Assembly (NCBI GenBank): GCA_946611445.1
Contig: CAMODP010000053.1
Span: forward strand, 1-10,789
DNA: 10,789 nt
Direction of reading: 5' to 3'
Source of the DNA: an uncultured Eubacterium sp.
GTDB lineage: Bacteria; Bacillota; Clostridia; Lachnospirales; Lachnospiraceae
Shown: positions 1-6,492 of the stretch, piece by piece
Layout: each line of letters starts with the position of its first letter
How positions within the stretch are numbered: the first letter of the stretch is position 1
Program-made: the position numbers and the translations under genes
The notes under the pieces: generated by a model
The model's input: the letters and a program-made list of their open reading frames with translations, nothing else
Told to the model about the DNA's origin: nothing
Databases searched by the model: none

Positions 1-39
1 TATTACTGTCTGTTTTCTTTGAACACTCTGTGAATTATC

Positions 40-936
40 TTAATATATTTTTGCTGCTTTTTCAACGCTTTCCATGCACGCCGTCCCGGTTTTGTCCTGC
101 AGTTTCCGCATCTCTGCGATGACGGTTTCGATCACTTTGGCGGCGCCGTCCTGTTCATTGGTATCTGTCACCATGCAGGCTGCCTGTTTTACGGAATCAG
201 AAGCATTTCCCATAGCCGCAGCCGTTCCGGCCGCCCGGAACATACCCAGGTCATTTTCGTTGTCCCCGACCGCCAGAATCTCTTCTTTCCTGATGCCGAG
301 CCTGTCGGCCAGCGCGGCCAGGGCCTTTCCCTTGTCTGCTTCCGGACTGCCCACCTCGATGTCCTGCGCTGCGGTCAGCACAGTCTGCACCTGCCAGGTC
401 TCCCGTATCATCCTGTCCAGCGCGTCCCTCTCGGCACCGTCCCCGGCCATGATCCAGATATTTTCCACGCCATACCCTGTCTGCCGGATCAATGTCTGCA
501 GATCTGCCGTGATTTTCCTGCTTCTGCGGACATATGTCTCCACAGGTGTGCCCCGGAACCGCTCCAGCTGTTTTTCAAAGAAGGACGGTTCGCAAAAGCC
601 TGTCCCGTCAATGAAAACACTGTGTATCAGTCCAAGCCGCATCGGAATCTCCGCAATGGCAGCTGCCGTATCCGCATCCAGCAGCGCGCTGCGCAGTTTC
701 TCTCCGGCCGTCAGGTCCTCCGTCACCGCGCCATTCGACGAAATGACGTACCGTATCCCGGGAATACAGAGCACCTCCCCGGGAATGCCGGACATCGGCC
801 GGCCTGTCACCGGCACAACACAGATTCCCGCATCCAGGGCGTTCGCCACGGCCGACCTGGTCCGCTCCGTGAGTTGTTTGCTGTTTGTCAAAAGTGTGCC
901 GTCCAGATCCACGGCAATCAGTTTAATGGTGTTCAT
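40..936 (-). CDS. Cof-type HAD-IIB family phosphatase
   Basis: Probable cytoplasmic Mg2+-dependent phosphatase of the HAD superfamily, Cof/YidA type (Hydrolase_3), acting on small phosphorylated metabolites such as sugar phosphates or flavin-related phosphates; the substrate cannot be told from sequence. All four HAD motifs are visible in the 298-residue product: motif I DLDGTLL with nucleophile D10 and acid/base D12; motif II VTGRP with T44; motif III lysine K202 in ADKGKAL; motif IV GDNENDLGMF with D225 and D229. The type IIB cap lies between motifs II and III (about residues 75-195). The frame stays open upstream to 1314, but homology begins at MNTIKL, so I choose the ATG at 936; an AGGGAG lies 13 bases upstream, a rather long spacing. 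The last 20 or so residues run slightly past the usual family length. It is divergent from the traX-like gene and has no visible functional partner. The fold is certain, the substrate unknown. Confidence 0.93.
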   Translation of the reverse strand: MNTIKLIAVDLDGTLLTNSKQLTERTRSAVANALDAGICVVPVTGRPMSGIPGEVLCIPGIRYVISSNGAVTEDLTAGEKLRSALLDADTAAAIAEIPMRLGLIHSVFIDGTGFCEPSFFEKQLERFRGTPVETYVRRSRKITADLQTLIRQTGYGVENIWIMAGDGAERDALDRMIRETWQVQTVLTAAQDIEVGSPEADKGKALAALADRLGIRKEEILAVGDNENDLGMFRAAGTAAAMGNASDSVKQAACMVTDTNEQDGAAKVIETVIAEMRKLQDKTGTACMESVEKAAKIY

Positions 937-993
937 AGTCTGCTGTACACTCCCTTGACGCGGCGGTGTCAGATGATACAATAAATGATCAGG

Positions 994-1009
994 AGACAGG
1001 GCTCTGTCT
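994..1009. other. Short hairpin sharing arms with the next hairpin
   Basis: The arms AGACAG (994-999) and CTGTCT (1004-1009) flank a 4-base loop, GGCT. The left arm extended to GGAGACAG (992-999) is also perfectly complementary to CTGTCTCC (1069-1076) of the downstream hairpin. CTGTCT (1004-1009) is complementary to AGACAG (1053-1058). The four arms can therefore pair as 1:2 plus 3:4, or as 2:3, which is attenuator-like geometry. Whether it is transcribed is unknown. Confidence 0.45.
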
Positions 1010-1042
1010 TCTGCATTGAAAGAAACATAACTATTCAGAACC

Positions 1043-1077
1043 AAAAAGGGGGAGACAGAAACCCGTCTCTGTCTCCC
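1043..1077 (-). terminator. Probable minus-strand intrinsic terminator upstream of HAD gene
   Basis: A perfect 10-bp inverted repeat, GGGAGACAGA (1050-1059) and TCTGTCTCCC (1068-1077), has an 8-base loop. Read on the minus strand the stem is followed by CC and then five T (1047-1043), the form of a Rho-independent terminator. On the plus strand no T-run follows; instead the traX ribosome binding site begins 4 bases later, so there the stem could only affect translation. It would stop antisense transcripts coming through traX before they reach the HAD gene. Confidence 0.5.
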
Positions 1078-1092
1078 GATAGGAAAAGATTC

Positions 1093-1800
1093 ATGTCTGA
1101 AAACAAATATAAAATTCTCAGCGGCAGCGCCCTGAAATGTCTGGCCATGGTCTGTATGCTCATTGACCATACCGCTGCCACCCTGCTGGCAGGCAGCCCC
1201 ATTACCGTGTTTCGGTACGGGGATCACATCGTGACGCTGTACAGACTGATGCGGAACTGCGGCCGTCTGGCATTTCCTCTGTTCGCCTTCCTGCTGACAG
1301 AAGGTTTTCTGCACACCCGCAGCAAAACGCGCTACGGCATCAGCCTTCTTCTGTTCGCCCTCCTGTCAGAGCTTCCCTGGAACCTGGAGCACACGGGCAC
1401 CCTGCTGTACCAGAAGCAGAATGTCTTTTTTACCCTGTTTCTGGGATATGCCGGGCTGTGTGCGCTGGAATATTTCCGGGATGACCGGAAAAAACAGTTC
1501 CTGTCACTGGCTGTGCTGTATCTGGTCACATATTTCCTGCATTCGGACTACGGCCTGACCGGTTACGGATTTATCATCATGCTGTACGCCCTGCGCACCC
1601 AGCCTGTCGTGCAGGCCCTGCTTGGCTGCTGCTTTCTGTCCAGTGCCTGGATCGGCGGTCTTGCCTTTATTCCGATCAACCTGTACAACGGAACACGCGG
1701 CTTTATCCGTTCACCGTTTCTGAAATACGCTTTTTATGCCGTCTATCCGGTGCATCTGCTGATCCTGTACTTTCTGAAGGCGCGGTATATAGGATTCTGA
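1093..1800 (+). CDS. TraX-family integral membrane protein (putative acyltransferase)
   Basis: Polytopic membrane protein of the TraX family (PF05857), 235 residues. F-plasmid TraX N-acetylates the pilin N-terminus; chromosomal homologues in Firmicutes have no proven substrate but are thought to be membrane acyltransferases. Family hallmarks in order: LKCLAMVCMLIDH (14-26), GRLAFPLFAFLLTEGF (57-72) followed by TRSKTRYG, LSELPWNLE (91-99), QNVFFTLFLGY (109-119), SDYGLTGYGF (151-160), and KYAFYAVYPVHLLIL (211-225). About seven or eight hydrophobic segments are visible. The frame is open back to 985, but the ATG at 1093 matches the family N-terminus and has AGGAAA 6 bases upstream. No conjugation or pilin gene lies in the window, so the name traX is withheld. 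It is convergent with the secreted DUF3298 gene 54 bp downstream, with no clear terminator between them. Confidence 0.9.
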   Translation: MSENKYKILSGSALKCLAMVCMLIDHTAATLLAGSPITVFRYGDHIVTLYRLMRNCGRLAFPLFAFLLTEGFLHTRSKTRYGISLLLFALLSELPWNLEHTGTLLYQKQNVFFTLFLGYAGLCALEYFRDDRKKQFLSLAVLYLVTYFLHSDYGLTGYGFIIMLYALRTQPVVQALLGCCFLSSAWIGGLAFIPINLYNGTRGFIRSPFLKYAFYAVYPVHLLILYFLKARYIGF

Positions 1801-1820
1801 CTGAAATCTGCGGCAGCATA

Positions 1821-1870
1821 TCAGCCTGTGTAATACAGCGTCTGCGTCCGGATGTCAGCCTGCGTAATAC
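1821..1870. repeat. Imperfect short direct repeat at 3' end of DUF3298 gene
   Basis: TCAGCCTGTGTAATAC (1821-1836) recurs as TCAGCCTGCGTAATAC (1855-1870), with 15 of 16 bases identical and a 34-bp offset. The second copy encodes the last residues and stop of the minus-strand gene (YYAG-stop); the first reads YYTG-stop but is out of frame with it (34 is not a multiple of 3). It looks like a small tandem duplication of the gene's end. Confidence 0.6.
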
Positions 1871-3405
1871 TGTTCCTCAAAATAAACGGCTTCGTCTTCT
1901 CCGTCAATCAGGTGCGGCCAGGAGGAGGTATCCACATAAACCCGCGCGGTGCTGCCGTCCTGCAGCAAAAGATCCGCCCAGGTCTCTCCGTCTGTCGCAG
2001 CAACGGATACTTCTTCCCCGGCGGGCACATCCACGGCTGATTCAGATACGCTGCCTGTATCCGGGTCTACCGGGAACACCGGCAGTTCTTCGGCAACGGT
2101 CAGAGACGGCGCGTAGTCTGCCTGCCAGGCTTCCGTCAGCGGTTCTCCGGTGCTGCCGTCTGACATGGTATAATTCCGCTCACCGGTATACGTGCTGAGA
2201 AGGTTAATGCGTTTTGACATGCGGAAGCAGTCTGTGCTTACCGGAAACAGCGTCACAGTGACCAGATCCTCCCACCTTTCAGGAACCGCAGCGTCCAGAT
2301 ATTCCTGCAAAACAGGCGTCCCTTCTGTCAGATCAATAACTGCAGTCTTCCGTATATCGTTGTCCATCTGTATCTCCAGGTACAGGCAGGTTCTTCCGTC
2401 TTCCGCGCGCATCAGATACGGGACGCAGGCATTGCCGCCCATATCAATGCCGCATTCTTCCTCATTCACCCGGACTGTGAATCCCTCGATCCGCATCCCG
2501 TCGCCCCGTTTTTCGCTTATGCCGATCTTCTCAAACTGACCGTCTCCGTCCACATCCGCGTCTTCTTCCAGCCATGCTGCCAGCCGGCATGCTGCGCCGC
2601 CCGTCTGCCGGGAAACCCTCCCGGTAAACAGAGAGGCAAATTCTTCATATCCGACTGTCACGGTCTGCGCCCCTTCGGCATAAGATGCCAGCTCATAGGG
2701 ATTGAAGAAAAATGTCAGCCCGTCAGGACCAGCCGCCCAATTCAGAGGCTGCTTTCCCTCTCCGCTGCCGTAATCGTCCATTGTCGCGCCCATCGTGCCG
2801 ATGCTGCCGCCGGCATATTTTTCCAGAAGCCTGTCCCAGATCACATCTTTCAGAGCCTCTTCATCACTGACCACATCCGCAAGCGTCAGCTCCTGCCCTG
2901 TCACGGGATCATAATTGTGTCCGAAATACGCGTAATAGCCGTGCGCGCCGCCGGTATACCCCATATAATACGTTACAAAAGAAAAGACCTGGTCATCCGC
3001 TCTCCTCGGAAAGATATCCGTCTCCTGGCTGACTTCATATTCATGGTCATAGTCTTTGCGGGCCTCTCTGCTGTCCGCGCAGGCCTCTTCAAAGGCCGCG
3101 GTTCTGTCAGTCCCCTCCTGCCGGCTGAAATCCTCCATCACAGGGACGAGTTCCGGCCAGCGGCTCTGCGCCTCCCGGTTGAGGCCGGGCACCTGATAAT
3201 GGCCGCTTCCATAGGAGACATATGAATCTGAGTCATAATCCTGGAGCCAGTATGTCCTGATCTCCAGGCCTGCCGCAGCACCTTCGGAGGATGCCCTCTC
3301 CGCCGGTTCCCCCGCCGGCCCGCTCTCTGCCATGCAGGGCGCTGATACTGAAAGCGCCAGCAGACTCGCTGCAAACACCAATGGCAGCCATTTTTTCTTA
3401 CTCAT
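1855..3405 (-). CDS. Secreted DUF4163/DUF3298 protein with EF-hand-like and SH3-like C-terminal parts
   Basis: Exported 516-residue protein of unknown function. It has an N-terminal signal peptide (SKKKW, hydrophobic 8-22, likely cleavage after APCMA, about residue 26); the Cys in APC is not in a good lipobox, so secretion is likelier than lipidation. A low-complexity acidic linker (27-45) follows. Residues about 47-160 resemble DUF4163 and about 155-262 DUF3298 (GGAHGYYAYFGHNYDPVTG, ELTLADVV, then FFFNPYELASYAEGAQTVTV), the extracellular module found in RsiV and PdaC. DVDGDGQFEKIGI (284-296) resembles an EF-hand/FG-GAP calcium loop. Residues about 458-492 (PAGEEVSVAATDGETWADLL, then DGSTARVYVD) look like a bacterial SH3 domain. 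AGGAGG lies 6 bases before the ATG. No sigma factor gene is adjacent, and there is a signal peptide in place of the cytoplasmic anti-sigma segment, so an RsiV-type role is not supported. The family match is good; the role is unknown. Confidence 0.85.
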   Translation of the reverse strand: MSKKKWLPLVFAASLLALSVSAPCMAESGPAGEPAERASSEGAAAGLEIRTYWLQDYDSDSYVSYGSGHYQVPGLNREAQSRWPELVPVMEDFSRQEGTDRTAAFEEACADSREARKDYDHEYEVSQETDIFPRRADDQVFSFVTYYMGYTGGAHGYYAYFGHNYDPVTGQELTLADVVSDEEALKDVIWDRLLEKYAGGSIGTMGATMDDYGSGEGKQPLNWAAGPDGLTFFFNPYELASYAEGAQTVTVGYEEFASLFTGRVSRQTGGAACRLAAWLEEDADVDGDGQFEKIGISEKRGDGMRIEGFTVRVNEEECGIDMGGNACVPYLMRAEDGRTCLYLEIQMDNDIRKTAVIDLTEGTPVLQEYLDAAVPERWEDLVTVTLFPVSTDCFRMSKRINLLSTYTGERNYTMSDGSTGEPLTEAWQADYAPSLTVAEELPVFPVDPDTGSVSESAVDVPAGEEVSVAATDGETWADLLLQDGSTARVYVDTSSWPHLIDGEDEAVYFEEQYYAG

Positions 3406-3479
3406 AATGAACCTCCTGTATCCCTGATAATTGAACAGATCTGAAAGCAGGAGTCACGTCATGATGTCAGTCTGATGTT

Positions 3480-3518
3480 ATTATATACGTTTAATATGCC
3501 GGGCGTCAAATGTGTCAA
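3480..3518 (-). promoter_or_regulatory. Strong, possibly double promoter of the DUF3298 gene
   Basis: On the minus strand TTGACG (3509-3504) is followed after 18 bp by a consensus TATAAT (3485-3480). An overlapping alternative pairs TTGACA (3518-3513) with TATTAA (3496-3491) at 16 bp. Both point into the gene starting at 3405, giving a leader of about 70 bases. A direct repeat TGATGT at 3462-3467 and 3473-3478, spaced one helical turn (11 bp), lies just downstream of the -10 box and could be a regulator site. Confidence 0.65.
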
Positions 3519-3719
3519 TGCCGCGTCAGAGGAGACAACCGTTCCTTTGGGCTCATCCCTCCGAATCCGGCAGGAATTTCTAAACTGTTATTTTATAATT
3601 CGTTTCTGTTTTTTATGATTCTTTCAGAACGTGTACATATTGTGGACACATGTTTTCCCTATACTGTACTACAGATGGTTGATCCACAAGCCATCTACTA
3701 TCTCCCCCTCATTTTGAAA

Positions 3720-3753
3720 ACAAGAGCCGCCCGAGCGCAAGCCCGGACGGCTT
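3720..3753 (-). terminator. Intrinsic terminator of the MarR-CDF-AI2E-FAD cluster
   Basis: Arms 3725-3736 (AGCCGCCCGAGC) and 3741-3752 (GCCCGGACGGCT) pair over 12 bp around a 4-base loop. Two positions pair only as G-U wobbles in minus-strand RNA and are mismatches in plus-strand RNA, which fits minus-strand use. On the minus strand the stem is followed by a T-rich tail (CTTGTTTTC) and begins 7 bases after the FAD gene stop. A T-run on the other side (3756-3761) leaves weak bidirectional activity possible. Confidence 0.85.
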
Positions 3754-3759
3754 CTGTTT

Positions 3760-5130
3760 TTACAATGTCTCCGCAATCCTGTCAGCAACATACACACCGC
3801 TCGCTGACGCGTGGGAAAGGGAATGTGTCACGCCGCTGCCGTCTCCGATGACGTACAGCCCCGGATAACAGGTCTCCAGATTCTCATCCAGCTGCACTTC
3901 CATGTTGTAGAACTTGACCTCCACGCCATAGAGCAGCGTATCGTCATTGGCCACGCCGGGCGCGATCTTGTCCAGCGCGTAGATCATCTCGATGATTCCG
4001 TCCAGGATCCGCTTTGGCAGGACCAGACTCAAATCTCCCGGAGTGGCGGCCAGTGTCGGGTGAACCGTGCATTCCCGGATGCGTTTGACCGTACTCCTGC
4101 GCCCGCGCTCCAGGTCGCCGAAGCGCTGCAGGATCACGCCGCCCCCAAGCATATTTGACAGACGGGCGATACTTTCGCCATAGTCGTTGCTGTCTTTGAA
4201 AGGCTCGGAAAAGTGCTTTGCCACCAGCAGGGCGAAATTCGTGTTCTCCGTCTTCTTTTCCGGATCCTCAAAGCTGTGCCCGTTGACCGTGACAATTCCG
4301 TTCGTATTTTCATTGACGACAATGCCGTTGGGGTTCATGCAGAAGGTCCGCACATTGTCCTCAAATTTCTCTGTGCGGTACACAATCTTGCTCTCATACA
4401 GCTCATCCGTGATATCCGAGAAGATCGTCGCCGGGATTTCCACCCGCACGCCGATATCCACGCGGTTGGATTTTGTGCCGATGTCCAGCTCGCTGCAGAC
4501 CTTCTCCATCCACTTGCTGCCGCTGCGTCCGACGGATACGATGCACTGCGATGCCTCGTCATCCCCGTCCGCATGCCACACACGGTAACCGCCGTCCACT
4601 GCTTCAATCCGCTCCACGGGCGTGCGGAAGAAAAAGTCCACATGGGGCTCCATCTCTGTATACAGGTTCTTCAGGACGATATAATTGATATCTGTTCCCA
4701 GGTGTCTGACGGACGCATCCAGCAGTGTCAGCCTGTTCTGCATGCAGAGCTTTTTGAACGCGGTCCCGGCGGTCGAGAACATCCGGGTTCCGGCCCCGCC
4801 GTGTTCCAGATTGATCTCATCCACATAATGCATCAGCTCCAGCGCCTTATCCCTCCCGATGTATTCGTACAGGGTGCCGCCGAAATCATTGGTTATGTTG
4901 TACTTCCCGTCGGAAAAAGCGCCGGCGCCGCCGAATCCGTTCATGATGGAACAGGGCTTGCAGCCGATGCAGGAAGTGACTTTTTTCCCGTCAATCGGAC
5001 AGTGCCTCTTCTCCAGAGGATTGCCCTCTTCAAAGACGGCAATCTTCAGATCCGGCCGTTTCTGCATCAGCTCATAGGCAGAAAAAATCCCGCCCGGACC
5101 GGCTCCTATGATGATGACATCATATCTCAT
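3760..5130 (-). CDS. COG2509-type FAD-dependent dehydrogenase with N-terminal Cys cluster
   Basis: Predicted cytoplasmic flavoprotein oxidoreductase of 456 residues, of the uncharacterised FAD-dependent dehydrogenase group (COG2509); substrate unknown. The Rossmann FAD site is DVIIIGAGPGGIFSAYEL (4-21), with the ribose-binding acid at the end of strand 2 (VFEEG, 32-36). Next comes a cysteine cluster, C44 (RHCPI) then C54-x2-C57-x2-C60, leading into GFGGAGAFSDGK (65-76), a signature of this group. A second dinucleotide-contact motif is VSVGRSGSKW (198-207), and the C-terminal FAD motif is GLYVIGDGSGVTHSLSHASASG (about 424-445). I choose the ATG at 5130 because the Rossmann fold begins there and AGGAGG lies 8 bases upstream; a longer in-frame start at 5217 would only add sequence antisense-free of any motif and inside the permease gene. 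The start overlaps the AI-2E permease stop as ATGA, so translation is probably coupled. It is the last gene of the cluster. Confidence 0.9.
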   Translation of the reverse strand: MRYDVIIIGAGPGGIFSAYELMQKRPDLKIAVFEEGNPLEKRHCPIDGKKVTSCIGCKPCSIMNGFGGAGAFSDGKYNITNDFGGTLYEYIGRDKALELMHYVDEINLEHGGAGTRMFSTAGTAFKKLCMQNRLTLLDASVRHLGTDINYIVLKNLYTEMEPHVDFFFRTPVERIEAVDGGYRVWHADGDDEASQCIVSVGRSGSKWMEKVCSELDIGTKSNRVDIGVRVEIPATIFSDITDELYESKIVYRTEKFEDNVRTFCMNPNGIVVNENTNGIVTVNGHSFEDPEKKTENTNFALLVAKHFSEPFKDSNDYGESIARLSNMLGGGVILQRFGDLERGRRSTVKRIRECTVHPTLAATPGDLSLVLPKRILDGIIEMIYALDKIAPGVANDDTLLYGVEVKFYNMEVQLDENLETCYPGLYVIGDGSGVTHSLSHASASGVYVADRIAETL

Positions 5131-6455
5131 TTTTTCTCCCTCCTGATCTTTTCCCGGATTTCCTTCAGACGGCGCGCTGCCGAAGCGCAGAGACGGCGGA
5201 TATGCAGCCAGATCCATCTGATGCCCCGGGCAATCGCTTTTCCGGCATCTTTCAGCAGATCGGCAATGCCGACGTCAGGCATCTCATCAGCCGTCATCGC
5301 CTCTGAGATGACGTCCTCCTTCACCCGTTCCACACCGCGTACCTTTTCCAGCCGGTGTATGATCATTTCGTCATAAATATAGTCGGAAATCGCGGCGAAG
5401 GGGATGGCAAGCAAAATGCCCCAGACGCCGAACATCCGTCCGCCGACGATGATACAGACCAGGATCCACACGGAGGACACGCCCAGCGTTCCCCCGAACA
5501 GCTTCGGTTTGATGACATAGCCGTCCACCGTCTGCAGCACAATCGTAAAGAGGATAAACCACAGAGCCTGCCAGGGATTGATCAGGATCAGGATAAACCC
5601 ACCGATTACTGCCCCCGCCAGCGGACCGAACGTGGGCGCCAGGTTTGTCACGCCGACAACCACGGATACCAGCGCCGCGTAAGGCATATGCATCACCACC
5701 ATAAACACAAAATTTGCCAGGCCCACGATCAGGCCGTCCAGCAGGTCTCCGCCGATATAGCGGACCAGAATACGGTGGCAGCGGCTCCAGAAATCCGCAA
5801 AATCGCCGTACCGGTTCTCAGGCAGGATCACCCGGATCAGCCGGGCTGCCCCTTCCAGCAGGCGATCCTTGTCGGACAGAAAATAAATAGCCATGATAAA
5901 CGAAATCACACTGTTGAAGACATTCACGCCTATGCTTCCGGCCGTGCTGACCACATTGGTGACTGCGGAAGGCATCCGTTCCTGCAGCAGCGCCAGCAGG
6001 CTGTCGCCGGTACTGAGCAGAGAAGCGACGAGTTCACTCTCCCGCGCGGAATCTCCGGCAATCGACTTCATAAAGGCCTGAAGAGAAGCGACATAACCGC
6101 CCAGGTTGCCCACCAGCGTCATGATACTGCTGACAAGCTGCGGAATCAGCGCCACCATCAGCAGCGTCACGAACAGAATGACCGCCACAATGGCTCCGAT
6201 CACAGCCAGCACGTGAATCTCCTTCTTCCTCGTGAGCTTTCTTGAAAGCAGGCGTTCAAACATGACAACCAGCGGATTCAGGACATACGCGATCATAATG
6301 CCGATCAGCACCGGATTCACGAACACGAAGAAACGGCCCATTCCGGAAAAGATGCTGGTGATATTCGACAAAAACAGATAAAAGGCAACCGCGATGCAGG
6401 CAGCGATCGTATAATCCACCCATCTTCTGTTCAGCCAGTCTCTGTTAAATTTCAT
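5127..6455 (-). CDS. AI-2E family transporter (PerM/TqsA-like permease)
   Basis: Integral membrane protein of 442 residues in the AI-2E_transport family (PF01594). Members have been linked to autoinducer-2 export, Na+/H+ antiport or unknown cargo, so the substrate cannot be assigned. Hydrophobic segments: 15-35, 42-65, 84-108, 172-193, a cluster from about 238 to 308, and 325-360. The long soluble loop at about 110-170 and the conserved end GVTNLAPTFGPLAGAVIGG (268-286), DGYVIKPKLFGGTLGVSSVW (311-330) and GILLAIPFAAISDYI (346-360) are typical. The C-terminal tail (about 363-442) is cytoplasmic, hydrophilic and strongly basic at the end (RRLKEIREKIRREKK). The frame is open to 6602, but the ATG at 6455 fits the family start, with GGAGGGG 11 bases upstream. 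It lies 37 bp after the CDF gene and overlaps the FAD gene by 4 bases. Confidence 0.92.
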   Translation of the reverse strand: MKFNRDWLNRRWVDYTIAACIAVAFYLFLSNITSIFSGMGRFFVFVNPVLIGIMIAYVLNPLVVMFERLLSRKLTRKKEIHVLAVIGAIVAVILFVTLLMVALIPQLVSSIMTLVGNLGGYVASLQAFMKSIAGDSARESELVASLLSTGDSLLALLQERMPSAVTNVVSTAGSIGVNVFNSVISFIMAIYFLSDKDRLLEGAARLIRVILPENRYGDFADFWSRCHRILVRYIGGDLLDGLIVGLANFVFMVVMHMPYAALVSVVVGVTNLAPTFGPLAGAVIGGFILILINPWQALWFILFTIVLQTVDGYVIKPKLFGGTLGVSSVWILVCIIVGGRMFGVWGILLAIPFAAISDYIYDEMIIHRLEKVRGVERVKEDVISEAMTADEMPDVGIADLLKDAGKAIARGIRWIWLHIRRLCASAARRLKEIREKIRREKK

Positions 6456-6492
6456 AGGTTTTTTATCCCCTCCGCATGTACATTCTGCCGGA

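Larger units (their letters stand above)
3406..3759. other. Gene-free region between the DUF3298 gene and the FAD gene
   Basis: No convincing gene is seen in these 354 bases. The right part (about 3580-3680) is AT-rich compared with its surroundings. It holds the DUF3298 promoter (left), the FAD-gene terminator (right), and an imperfect hairpin with arms AGATGG (3673-3678) and CCATCT (3691-3696). A plus-strand open frame crossing it (3510-3851) has no ribosome binding site, no recognisable protein and ends inside the antisense FAD gene, so it is not called. Confidence 0.6.

Noticed and set aside
74..958. 294-codon plus-strand open frame opposite the HAD gene
   Set aside because: Serine/alanine-rich shadow of a gene with all four HAD motifs.
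1855..3405. RsiV-type anti-sigma factor
   Set aside because: The protein begins with a signal peptide rather than a cytoplasmic sigma-binding segment, and no sigma factor gene is adjacent.
3510..3851. Plus-strand open frame of 113 codons in the gene-free region
   Set aside because: No ribosome binding site or recognisable product; it runs through the terminator and into the antisense FAD gene.
4213..5376. 387-codon plus-strand open frame opposite the FAD and permease genes
   Set aside because: Antisense shadow of two well-supported genes; rich in His, Arg and Gln with no recognisable domain and no ribosome binding site.
5355..6245. 296-codon plus-strand open frame opposite the permease gene
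   Set aside because: Composition (His, Gln, Asp, Arg) is that of the complement of a membrane-protein gene; no motif.
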